Shown here: in pieces, positions 23,301-31,752 of the stretch | Layout: every line of letters begins with the position of its first letter | Numbering within the stretch: the stretch's first letter is position 1 | DNA from: Sophora flavescens | Taxonomy: Eukaryota; Streptophyta; Magnoliopsida; Fabales; Fabaceae | Direction: 5' to 3' | Length of the DNA stretch: 64,000 nt | NCBI GenBank assembly: GCA_030762895.1 | Contig: CM061064.1 | Location: 132,129,402 to 132,193,401 of the forward strand | Notes under the pieces: model-generated | Database searches by the model: none | What the model saw: only the letters and a program-made list of their open reading frames with translations | What the model was told of the DNA's origin: nothing | Translations under genes and position numbers: made by a program

Positions 23301-26300
23301 AGGAACCGAGGAGAATTTTAAAACCATGCTCCAGCAAGGCAAAAACATGTGCTGGGCAAAGTAAATTTTAAAACTGAGACCTGTTCAAGTAATCGAATTA
23401 GATGTGGAGGAAGAACGTGCTTAAAAATGACACCCATTTCCCAGCATCGGCGACAATAATACCATGTGGAATAAGTGGAAGAAGGTGCTTAAAGTGGGTT
23501 TAGGTTTAAAGGGATAAAAATATAATTTGATAAATATAAGAACAAAAAATAAGCATATTCCATCACTTACCCCCCAATTTGGGAGGGAACAAAAAGTGGA
23601 GGATTGGATGGAATGGGATGGAATACATTCCATCAGATTCCATTCCATTCCATTATAAATTAGATAATCCAAACAATGGAACCATATTCCACTCCATTCC
23701 ATCCCATTCCTTTACTTACCATCAATCCAAACATAGCTTTAGATCCGTCAAGGAACGGCGACGACGGCACAAAGGAATCACAGATTGAAGACAACCCCGC
23801 CGCTGCAGATCCAGCTTCGGACATCAACATGGTTTTGGAGTGTTTCGACAATGCCTCTCCCGTCTTCGGCAATCTCACCGAAACCCATTGTACTCTCTCT
23901 GTTGGTTCGAAATTCTTAGCTGCCAAGCTGATGGACACAAAACCCATTTCCGCCTTCCCGCCGTGGCTGTGCCGGGCATACACATCAGCCCATTTGATCC
24001 AGGTCCACCACCTCTAACTCACGTTCACTCTTTTCATTCTTCACGTAGATATCATTTTTTAAAAGTTTTTGTTTACATAGTCAACAACTCCTCATTTTCC
24101 TCAAATGTGATGCAAAGTGAACATTTGATTGAGAAGATGCTTTCCCTTCTACCAACATATGAAGGGAAATCAGTTTTAGATCTTAGAGCAAGTATTGGAA
24201 GGTCCACGAGTGAATTGGTTTGTACTGTGGGAATCAAACAAATGGATCCAGGAACTTACTTCTTTTATCGAAGTCATGCTGAAAAGTTCATGGACTTTAT
24301 AGGGGAAATTACTCCTTTAAGCCCCATTTACAGTGAGGATGTGATTTGTCTGACCCCTAAGGATGTTGATAAGTACTGGAGGGCATTTTTTAAGTCTTTA
24401 CTCACTAGCAGACAATTAGTGGAATATATTGTGTTGTGTGTGGTTGCGGGGGTTGTTCCTTTTGAGATCACTATTGTTTGGCAGTTTTTATGCGGCACAA
24501 GGGAGTCCAAAGTTCTTACGCAGCAGTTTCCTCATGATTCAACAGTTTTTATGGTGCAGGAAGCAATTGAGGATACTAATAAAAGAATGAGTGCTGGAAT
24601 GACCAAATTTAGTTGCAGGGAGGACACTAATAAAAGAATGAGTGTCGGGATGGCCAAATTTAGTTGCAAGGAGGACGAAACAGTCACTGACTACGATGAT
24701 TATTGGCATATCATGGAATATAGTGGAGGGGTTCTCCTAGTTGTCCTACCATGTGCTACCTTTGCCTTCACAGATGCTGCAATAGTGGTAGAAGTGCTTC
24801 AGCAGGGGGATAATCAATTCAACAACAATCTTTTTGCAATTCCAGCAGTTTTGGAAGGAAAGAATGTTGTTATTGGAGACTTTGGACTGATTATCGAAGG
24901 TTGATGAAGGGAAGTTTGGCTCCGGAAAAGAATCAATTTGATGTGGAGCAATATGCTGCTAAGTTGAATGAACCACTTTCCACTGATGGACAAGCATTTA
25001 ACAACTCTTATACTGGAATCTTGATAATTATGCTGCAAAGGAATCACAAGAACATCTTTTGAGAAGCATCAATGTTTATGGTTTGGAGAAGCCTACTATA
25101 ATACAGCAGAAGGGAAGTGAAATATCTCAGTTCCAAGAACCTCAATGATTGTGTTTACTGCCAACCCTCCCAACTTGGAGATTCCAAAAGTGCCCCATGT
25201 GCCTAAGCTGCAGCTAGGCACACAAACTATTTCTGTTACTGGCCAAACTTTACCAAGGAGATCTCTGCTAATCATTCAACACGTTGAACTGGTGGCTGTT
25301 TTGCATAGAAAGATGATCGACAGGGGAAGTGTTCTTGTTCCTAAAGTTTTGCTCAAATGGAAGGATTTACCTCCTAAGCATGGCACTTGGGAGTGTTCAT
25401 CCGTGAGGACATGGATGTGCTTGAAGGGGAGGGTATTGTTACAGCAATTCATAATGCTAATAATGCTGTAATACTTGGTTATTTCTTTGTTCTTATTTTA
25501 AGTCTTTTTATGTCATTTAGGGTATTTTGGGCACCTTGCTTTTACGTTTGATGATGTGTCATTTGTGAGTGGAGAAATTGTTACAGCTCATGCTTCCCTC
25601 TGGGGTCTTGTAACCAACCATGATATATAACACAAGTGTGTAATGAATTAGACACACTCATTTTCAGAAAAAATACTTCTTCTACTCTAAACTCTCTCTA
25701 CACACATCTTCTCTTTTACACCGGGTCCCATTCGAAGTTGTTGAAATCCCTGTTCTTGAGAACTGGATTTTACAGGTTTAATCCCTAAAATCCAAATTCC
25801 AGTCTCAGTTTCTACTTTAGTGATCACCAAAGAAAATCAAGAACCAAAAGTTTACGAGCTGTTAAAACTGTATCTGGCACAGAAAAAAAAAAGTACACTC
25901 AGGACCTCTCACATATTTGTGGAATTCTGTGCCGCCAAACTAAAGGGATTTATCGTCTATCAGCCTGCTTAAAGGTCATTTCTCTTTACTACAGATAATA
26001 GATAAAAAATAGAAACCCCTTCTTGGCCTTGTTATGCAGTGGCTTCAAAAATTTCTGATGTGTAGTAGTAAGAACATTTTTGAAGATTTTAAAAGCAGCA
26101 AAAGTTTGTTATGCTCAAATGACTTCCACCCAATTATGCTTTTCGTGCTTCATCATTAATGGGAAAAAGCCAATGTAACATAGTTACATTGAAGTTAGAA
26201 TATACTATAGAAAGTTGTGTGACTAGTTGAACATGGTTGTAACCTTTCTCATCATACTCTCCAAGCAGTAGTATGAAAAATGGAAAATTTCTTGAACTCA

Positions 26301-26562
26301 GCAACTCACAATATTTGTGCATGCTTACATACTAAATAAGCTTAGACTCTATAGATTACAGTCAGTGAAATGTGGACTAGTCACTTAATAAGAATGACCT
26401 GTTCTAACTTGAGATAATCGAATGAATTAGGTGGAGGAGAATGTTGCTGCTGCAAGAGAACTTGCAGCTTCTGGGATTGATGAAGAAGCATTGTCAGAGG
26501 TTGGAGCCATTCTAAAGCCTGTTAAAAATTTGTCATGGCTTAGTGGAATCCAGCAGAGCTGA
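11334..26562 (+). CDS. GalDH: L-galactose dehydrogenase, aldo-keto reductase family
   Basis: This gene encodes the cytosolic NAD-dependent enzyme that oxidises L-galactose to L-galactono-1,4-lactone, the penultimate step of plant ascorbate synthesis (family knowledge). Exons read from the sequence: 11334-11494, 12010-12238, 12370-12669, 20993-21121 and 26431-26562. All junctions are GT-AG and the total is 316 aa, close to the usual length of about 319. The protein begins MELRQLGNTGLKLSCVGFGA. The aldo-keto reductase tetrad appears as D51 and Y55/Y56 in FFDTSPYYG, K84 in VATKCGRY and H121 in LQCHDIEF. SILVGMKS-like SVLVGMKSVEQ in exon 4 is the cofactor-binding end of the barrel, and the C-terminus is LSWLSGIQQS. 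The frame is uninterrupted. Introns 3 (8.3 kb) and 4 (5.3 kb) are swollen by transposons, but the splice sites are kept. A related aldo-keto reductase is the main alternative, but the close family match makes GalDH the best call. Confidence 0.95.
12976..13890 (-). pseudogene. RTE-type LINE, RT and 3' end
   Basis: Minus-strand pieces read FGFMPGTSTMEIIYLLQGLM, MVFIDLEKAYD-like remnants (gatcaatgaaaa on the plus strand), YDGAKTCV and FPITIGLHQGS. These are conserved RT segments of the RTE clade in plants. The C-terminal DKTQWHHLIHVAKLTQLG is followed by a stop and a short TTG/TA-rich tail (plus strand CTACAACAACAACAATAAAA at 12978-12997), typical of RTE 3' ends. Many stops and shifts are present. 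It lies in GalDH intron 3 and is split from its endonuclease part (19795-20640) by an L1-type LINE. Confidence 0.75.
14216..18410 (-). pseudogene. L1-type LINE ORF2: endonuclease, RT, zf-RVT
   Basis: In minus-strand order, the endonuclease start SYNIRGLGGRVKKKEI and FICIQETKM lie at about 18300-18420. After the hAT insertion come DMGLNDLPLVGRKYTWHR, KIDRFLLSDEWL and SVSDHCPIIL (16653-17400). RT follows with NEYRPISLVGCIYKI, VDFEKAYDSVNWEF, GIRQGDPMAPFLF and YTDDTILVAD (15263-16480). The C-terminal zinc-binding domain reads FLWEKGVPLKIGAFCWR and NSSLCSFCSSEAETCSHLF (14216-15238). A TGA near 15263 splits RT from the tail, and frame changes lie near 16450-16660. It would nick DNA and copy LINE RNA at the target. 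It is dead here. Confidence 0.92.
17428..17988. mobile_element. Non-autonomous hAT-like element
   Basis: An 8-bp direct repeat ATGGTGAC lies at 17420-17427 and 17989-17996. Terminal inverted repeats TGGGGATGGCAA and TAGGGATGTCAA (right end reversed) match at 10 of 12 positions. The subterminal regions are dense in GCGGATACCCG / CGGGTACGG type motifs in both orientations. The 561-bp element has no transposase frame. Removing it and one target copy rejoins the LINE endonuclease sequence. Confidence 0.88.
18811..19210. repeat. AT-rich MITE-like sequence
   Basis: A segment with GAGCTTTTCTGCTTAAAAGG / AGAAGCTAGGCCAAACA resembles the inverted form of 19715-19785 (GTAGCTTCTCC...GTTGGGCCAAATGC). CTAAGAGT occurs at the left (about 18817) and its reverse complement at about 19785. 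This suggests one older MITE of about 970 bp around the fold-back at 19211-19558. The match outside the ends is poor, so the boundary is tentative. Confidence 0.35.
19211..19558. mobile_element. Fold-back MITE with about 100-bp inverted repeats
   Basis: The left arm AGGCAAAATAGGTAGATTGG continues through GTCCTATACATTTATTTTATTTTTC. It is mirrored at the right by GACCAATCTACCTATTTTGCCT and the same inner blocks in reverse. The arms extend about 100 bp to a CGTAACG block. There is no coding capacity and no convincing target duplication. A (CGTAA)n run lies inside the right arm (about 19447-19472). Confidence 0.85.
19795..20640 (-). pseudogene. RTE-type LINE, endonuclease and linker
   Basis: Minus-strand 20369-20602 reads VVNVKMVGNRIIALRFVVH and NVINVYAPGVGLDE, a recognisable plant RTE endonuclease. 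Further left, ETLGKSRGFEPR near 19900-19930 matches the linker upstream of the RT domain. It is the other half of the RTE copy whose RT lies at 12976-13890. The intervening RT N-terminal part appears lost or displaced by later insertions. Confidence 0.75.
20641..22053. other. Intron sequence around exon 4 of GalDH
   Basis: Apart from exon 4 (20993-21121) this is AT-rich intron. I see no gene or clear element in it. Confidence 0.6.
22054..22429 (+). repeat. 5' LTR of the chromovirus derivative
   Basis: 376 bp beginning TGTTACAGCAATTC and ending TCTCA. It closely matches 25437-25807 with scattered substitutions and small indels. It contains CATATATAACAC, which may serve as a TATA box. Confidence 0.88.
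22463..24016 (+). pseudogene. ORF at the gag position, split by a MITE
   Basis: The ATG at 22463 lies 20 bp after the primer site and begins MADATYNQMEIQEMGRR. The first part runs to the MITE insertion point (22936). Removing the MITE and one TTA copy continues the frame (DPSRNGDDGTKESQ...) to a stop at about 24015-24017. The N-terminal segment with TLTKFDQLLAGLDEIKAMV looks like the coiled region that opens chromovirus gag. The acidic remainder with VLECFDN and PISAFPPWLCRAYTSAHLIQ is not a gag domain I recognise. Its role is unknown. Confidence 0.55.
22937..23738. mobile_element. PIF/Harbinger-like MITE, TTA target
   Basis: TTA occurs at both borders (22934-22936 and 23739-23741). Ends GGGTATGTTTGGATTGATGG and, reversed, AGCTATGTTTGGATTGATGG form inverted repeats, followed by GGAATGG-rich subterminal arms in opposite orientation (22970-23040, 23600-23710). 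No transposase frame is seen. The insertion interrupts the ORF that begins at 22463. Confidence 0.82.
24100..24904 (+). pseudogene. Captured-looking ORF with a methyltransferase-like start
   Basis: An open frame ending at 24904 includes IEKMLSLLPTYEGKSVLDL, which resembles the S-adenosylmethionine motif I region of plant phosphoethanolamine N-methyltransferases. The glycine pattern is damaged (LRASIGRS where these enzymes keep a Gly-rich loop). It is followed by an unrelated segment, GVVPFEITIVWQFL, preceded by a hydrophobic stretch, then two near-identical 17-residue repeats (EDTNKRMS...KFSC) and a hydrophobic tail GGVLLVVLPCATFAF. None of this is retroviral. I read it as pieces of host genes carried inside the element, but the source of the later part is unknown. 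A function for the encoded product is not supported. Confidence 0.45.
25145..25436 (+). pseudogene. Chromovirus integrase tail with chromodomain-like remnant
   Basis: The frame contains AVLHRKMIDRGSVLVPKVLL followed by KWKDLPPKHGTWE, the typical chromodomain-like end of chromovirus polyproteins. It sits immediately before the polypurine tract and 3' LTR, as expected. Upstream pol is absent. In active elements this domain guides integration to chromatin marks. Confidence 0.7.
25437..25807 (+). repeat. 3' LTR of the chromovirus derivative
   Basis: 371-bp partner of 22054-22429, followed by the GTTTC target copy. Confidence 0.88.
25813..26430 (+). other. Remaining GalDH intron 4
   Basis: AT-rich intron sequence between the LTR element and exon 5. 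No gene or repeat was recognised. Confidence 0.6.
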
Positions 26563-26886
26563 TAGTTTTACTACTGCTTGGTGTTGCCTATGAAGAGATC
26601 CCACTGCTGCCCCAGTCCAGTTGTTGAGTGTGTTCCTTATCCCAATACATATTTTCTTACCATACGTGATGGTTCCAATGTTCCTCATCTCCGGGAGAGC
26701 AAGGGCCCGAGGGTACCAGTATAAATATACAGGTCATAGCTTGTATGTAGTTTATGCGTATGATATTTATTTGGATAAAACTGAATTGGTTTGTAATTAC
26801 TAGTGTTCCACCGCAAAAAATCTGTCTTCAATTTACTCATTGGTGTCGTCTTACGCAAAGTTGATTTCATTCAAATAATTCCCGTT
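26563..26886 (+). other. 3' UTR and flank of GalDH
   Basis: This follows the TGA at 26560-26562. AATTACTAG and AT-rich motifs occur, but I cannot place a polyadenylation site with confidence. Confidence 0.4.
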
Positions 26887-27083
26887 AAAATATGGGACAA
26901 AACTTAGGTACAATTTTATAGGTCATTAGGTGCTATTTTTCAATAGGATTATGACATGTGTAACAGTTCATCAATAAAAAAAAAAAAGACGTGTATGAAT
27001 TATTACACATGTCATGATCCTATTAGAAAATAGCACATAATGTTCCTATAGAATTGTATCTTGGTTTTCTCCTAAAATATTGT
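26887..27083. mobile_element. Fold-back MITE with about 85-bp arms
   Basis: The left arm ACTTAGGTACAATTTTATAGG ... GGATTATGACATGTGTAA is mirrored by TTACACATGTCATGATCC ... CCTATAGAATTGTATCTTGG. A short A-run loop (26976-26988) separates the arms. It lies about 325 bp past the GalDH stop codon. No coding sequence. Confidence 0.8.
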
Positions 27084-27341
27084 TCATTTGAGTTTCCAGC
27101 AATGCTTGCTTAGTACACATGGAGATATTTCTCTTTTGATGTAGATTGTGGACCTAATTTAATTCATCGACTTTGCATTCTAGAGTATGTTTGGGAAATA
27201 TTGTTTTTTAGACTTTAAGTTGTTTTTATGGGAAAAAGCTGTTTTATGAGAAGGTCATGTTTGGGTCACTTGCTTATTTTTTGAAAAAGCTTCAATTTTT
27301 TTAAAAACTGATGTTTTGAACCATCTTATAAATAGGACTGT

Positions 27342-27663
27342 GAGTGTGTTTGGGAAAACTGGAAAAAAAAGATTATACTGATAATCTGTTTTCAAATAAT
27401 CGATTATTGTGATAATCGATTATAATCAGAATCTGTTTTTGTTTGGGTATGTTTGCTGAAAAGTGATTTTAAGATAATCTATTTCGTTTGGGTAGTGTAA
27501 AAATAATCACTTTTATATAATAAATGAAAAAGGATATGAAGTTATTTGTATAATTTATTAATATTTTATTTTTTTTAACAATAATTTGTTTTGAAATTAT
27601 ATTTTTTTCAATTCATAATTCTTGAAAATTCTAAAAAAAGAAATCGTTGATGAGAGTCTCATC
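27342..27663. repeat. Left inverted-repeat arm flanking the Ogre-like element
   Basis: GAGTGTGTTTGGGAAAACTGG and about 260 further bases match, in reverse orientation, 39540-39796 (ends CAAACACACTC). The shared part includes AATCGATTATTGTGATAATCG and GTTTGGGTATGTTTGCTG. The two arms are probably the ends of an older MITE that received the large element at 27664-38207. Confidence 0.65.
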
Positions 27664-28811
27664 TGTCGCAACCAAAAATTGCGGCAGGAACGGTGATAAA
27701 AAGAGATTTTTAGAAAAATGTAGATCGTCATCAATTTTATTTCATTTAGGAAAAATTGGAAAACCTTTAAAAATGGTTTTTGGAACCAAGTTGAGTTCGG
27801 GAGTCGGTTACGAGTAAGGAAGGTATTAAACACCCTACAACATCCATTCTATGAATGATACCTTGAATTAATTGTGTAAAATTAATAACATTTAAATTAT
27901 TTATTTTACCCCAAAGATTATTTATACGAATAAAGATATTACTAATTAATATTTTCACTAAAAAGGTTGAACATGACACATAAGTCCATAGGGCATCCCT
28001 AAATAATACAATTTTTATTATTTTGATTAACTATATTAACAAATTAAAAAAGAACACAAAAATAAAGGAAAAATAAAATCTTGGCTTGACGAGATGATTG
28101 ATCCCGCTCCTACGTATTCCTTGCTTCAATGGGGAAACTCAAAGCCACGTAGTTCTTGTAAAAATATTTGGTTGGATTTAAAGTTTTATGAAAAGATTTT
28201 TTATTTAAAAGGGTTTTTGATTTTTTGTTTTTATTGACTAATTTTAAATATATAAAAAAATTCCTAAGCGAGATAGAACATGGCACGTGCGTCCATAGAG
28301 CGATCCCGAATCTAAGGAATTGAGTGTGACACATTTTATAAAACAATCCCAAAATTATTTACATGTGATCATTCCACTTTATTTATTTAGCCTCTTCTTT
28401 TTAAGATTTTTATTTGGAAAAAGGAGTCAATTGTTATTATTATTTTTTTCTATATATATAAAAGAAATACTAGACCCAAAATAATAACACTGTCTAAACC
28501 AATAACCTACTCACTCATTAACTAAACTTGACCTAGACTTAAACAAAAAAAAAATGACAAGTAATAAAAAAATAAAATAAAATAAAATATGTCTTCTTCT
28601 CTTAAACCCGTAACACAAATGGATGGGAGCATCACCACGGCTACGGAACGAGGCGGGGCGCGAAACAGGGCGGCGGACCGAGATGGTGAGCGGCAGAGCG
28701 GTTGATGGCCGTGGAAGGGAACGTGGTTGCGGCTGCGACGACGCGACCGAGTGGTGGAGTGCGTGTGGGCACGTCACGCGGCCAGTGCAGTCGGTGCTGC
28801 GGCGGCTAATA
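27664..28811 (-). repeat. LTR 3' segment, minus orientation
   Basis: Its reverse complement matches 29345-30536 closely. Shared landmarks are the GTTGCGACA end, the CGTAACCGACTC..AACTTGGTTCC block and the CTACGTATTCC..TTGCTTC block. The GC-rich CGAAACAGGGCGGCGGACCG block is also shared. Confidence 0.8.
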
Positions 28812-29140
28812 CTGGTGCGTGTGATAGTGAATGATGACTGATGAGGTGCGACCCACGGTGGCTGAACTGAACAATGGCTCACAGCGACGGCATCTGGACT
28901 CGTCGAGGATGCAGGGCTGTGCTGCAATGGCTTTGGCGCTTGATAGCTCAAGCTGCGGTGTTACTCTTGTTTTGGGAGGAGCACGACCGTGGAGGTGGCG
29001 GTGTGCCACAAAGGACGTCGAGGCTAAACAGAGCTTGTGGCGGCAATGGCGCACGGGGGTGACTCTTTCTCCCTTGATTGCGAGACGCGACGGAGTAACA
29101 CCGGGCGTCTGGCGACGACGCGCGACGGGGATCAGCGGTA
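28812..29140. repeat. GC-rich LTR block B, plus orientation
   Basis: Direct match to 37047-37405: both begin GGTGCGTGTGATAGTGAATG and continue through GTGTTACTCTTGTTTTGGGA to GACGGGG..CAGCGGTA. Part of it recurs inverted at 29145-29345. Overlapping open frames on both strands arise from this GC-rich repeat and do not resemble proteins I know. Confidence 0.75.
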
Positions 29141-30536
29141 ATCCACTGTGCCACACCGCCACCTCCACAGTGGCGTGCTCCTCCCAAAACAAGAGTAACA
29201 CTGCAGTTGAACCAGTCACGTGCCGAAGCCATTGCAGCGCAGCCCTGCATCCTTGACGAGTCCAGACACCGTCGCTGTGAGCCACCGTTCATATCAGCCA
29301 CCGTGGGTCGCACCTCATCAGTCATCATTCACTATCACACGCACCAGTATTAGCCGATGTGCCACTGACCAGAGCCGTCGCGTGACGCGCCCACACAGAC
29401 TCCGCCACTCCAGTCGCGTTCGCAGTTCGCAACCACGTTCCCTTCCACGACCATCAACTGCTTCGCCGCTCGCCATCTCGGTCCGCCGCCCTGTTTCGCG
29501 CCCCGTCGCATTCCGTAGCCGTGGAGATGCTCCCATCCGTTTTTGCGTTACAGGTTTAAGAGAAGAAGACATTTTATTTTACTTTTTTATTACTTGTCTT
29601 TTTTTTTTGTTGATTGGTTCCATTTTGTTGTTGTTGTTATTGTTGTTGTTGTTGTTGTTTAGGTCTGGGTCAAGTTTAGTTAATGAGTGAGTAGGTTATT
29701 GGTTTAGACTGTGTTATTATTTTGGGTCTAGTATTTCTTTTATATATATAGAAAAAATAAAGAATAACAATTGACACCTTTTCCAAATAAAAATCTTAAA
29801 AAGAAGAGGCTAAATAAATAAAGTGGAATGATCACATGTAAATAATTTTGGGATTGTTTTATGAAATGTGTCACACTCAATTCCTTAGATTCGGGATCGC
29901 TCTATAGACGCATGTGCCATGTTCTATCTCGCTTAGGAATTGTTTTTTTATATTTAAAATTAGTCAATAAAAACAAAAAATCATAAACCCTTTTAAATAA
30001 AAAATCTTTTCATAAAACTTTAAAACCAACCAAATATTTTTATAAGAACTATGCGGCTTTGAGTCTCCCCATCGAAGCAGGGAATACGTAGGAGTGGGAT
30101 CAATCATCTCGTCAAGCCAAAATTTTATTTTTCCTTTATTTTTGTGTTCTTTTTTAATTTGTATGTAGTTAATCCAAATAATAAAAATTGTGTTATTTAA
30201 GGATACCCTATGGACTTATGTGTCATGTTCAACCTTTTTAGTGAAAATATTAATTAGTAATCTCTTTATTCGCATAAATAATATTTGGGGTAAAATAAAT
30301 AATTTAAATGTTATTAATTTTGCACAATTAATTCAAGGTATCATTCGTAGAATGGGCGTTGTAGAGTGCTTAATACATTCTCTACTCGTAACCGACTCTC
30401 AAACTCAACTTGGTTCCAAAGACCATTTTTAAAGGTTTTCCAATTTTTTCTAAATTAAATAAAATTGGTGGCGACTCTACATTTTTCTTAAAATCTCTTT
30501 TTATTGTCGTCCCTGCTGTAATTTTTGGTTGCGACA
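29141..30536 (+). repeat. LTR segment, plus orientation, ending at the primer site
   Basis: It begins with the inverted part of block B, then reads the same C and D blocks as the left arm in mirror order, and ends ...TTTTTGGTTGCGACA at 30536. The LTR start (TGTAAACAGCC) expected upstream is missing here. Confidence 0.78.
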
Positions 30537-30538
30537 GA

Positions 30539-30556
30539 TGGCGACTCCACTGGGGA
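30539..30556 (+). other. Primer-binding-like site of the Ogre-like element
   Basis: TGGCGACTCCACTGGGGA follows the LTR end by two bases. This wording is characteristic of Tat/Ogre elements, which are thought to use an arginine tRNA. Confidence 0.7.
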
Positions 30557-31752
30557 TGTTTTCAGAGAGTCAAATCTAGTATAATTGATCGTGTAAATTT
30601 TTATTACATTTTAATTTATTTTTTTTACCCCTTTATTTTATTTAAGAAAAACACAAAAGAAAAAAAATATTTTTGTTTGCTTTATCTAGATTTGATATTC
30701 CTTAATATTCATATTCTCCTTTATTTCTTTGGTATACTTCATTGATGATAGTTTGGCTTGTTACCTCGACCCCAGGGTAGGTGTTCTCTATTTGATGTAT
30801 ATATGTGTGTCTTAGTTTTGTAAGGTTTGTCGTAGTTTTTAGGGCTGTACAAGTTTGGATGCTCTCTCCACACACACACCTTGCCACTGTCACTTCTTCG
30901 CACACGATTTTTGGCTCTATACCCGAGTTTGTGGATAACTTAGGACTAGGTGGTGTCTCAGCATTGTCATTGATCGGCCTGGTGCCCCTCTGATATTTGT
31001 TGAGTCATCACTCAGATTTTTACTAGTATCACGGACTAGTCATCCTGTGAGGGTTTATCCCTACTTGTCGCTAGGGTCATGAGCCGGGTCCTTACCTTTC
31101 GAGACAGGGGCAATCTGGGGATCACTACCCTTAGAATTCTAGATCCACCCTGAAATTTTCACTAATAGTTCAACTTAGTGACCAATCCCCTTTGAGTCAT
31201 GACCCTTTACGGCAAAGTGGACCATTTTAGGACACAGAGCATTTTTTCCCTCTATCCTACATGTTCTTGCACCTATAAGAAAAGAAAAGGATGTATGGTC
31301 AACTTTTTTTAAAAAAATAAATAATTTGAGTTCATGTTTCTCTTTTTTTTTCCCTTAAATTTTCCGTTCATAAAAAAAAACTTGTTTTATGTATCTCATG
31401 CATTTTTAAACTTTAAATAAAAAAAAGACTCACCACATGCACAAACTTGAATTTTTCTTTCCAAACATGCCATGCATTATTTTTATTCTTGTTATTTCTT
31501 AAAAAAAATTCAAAAAAAGAAGCTTAATTGAAAATATTTTGAGAAAAAAGGATTCATTTCAAGCAAATATATATATATATATATATCTGCGTCTCACCTA
31601 AACATAAGTTTTGCATCTAAGAAAAAGTAGGGACGATGATATTATCTATTTTAATCCTAAGAATGACTTTCTCACAGAAGAAAAGTTGAATCATTGCACG
31701 TCACATAAAAGAAGTCACCAATCAAACTCGTGTTCACAACACTAGAGCTAGA
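30557..31752 (+). other. Leader of the Ogre-like element
   Basis: About 1.2 kb between the primer site and gag with no convincing coding frame. It includes A/T homopolymer runs and a short (AT)n at 31566-31586. Confidence 0.55.

Larger units (their letters stand above)
22054..25807 (+). mobile_element. Chromovirus-derived non-autonomous LTR element with foreign coding sequence
   Basis: Direct repeats GTTTC at 22049-22053 and 25808-25812 flank LTRs 22054-22429 and 25437-25807. A primer-binding site TTGGTATCAAAGC follows the left LTR (22431-22443). A purine-rich GAAGGGGAGGG tract precedes the right LTR. A remnant just before the right LTR resembles the C-terminal chromodomain of chromoviruses. 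No RT, integrase, protease or RNase H is visible in between. Instead there is an N-terminal frame (22463), an unrelated frame (to 24904) and a MITE (22937-23738). It lies in GalDH intron 4 in the gene's own orientation. Confidence 0.85.

Noticed and set aside
23840..24120. Start of a 354-aa host gene
   Set aside because: The frame begins inside the other reading frame of the element ORF and lies between LTRs. The first part is a frame shadow.
28511..29690. Several long GC-rich open frames on both strands
   Set aside because: They mirror each other, lie in palindromic LTR block sequence and resemble no protein I know. GC-rich sequence lacks stop codons by chance.
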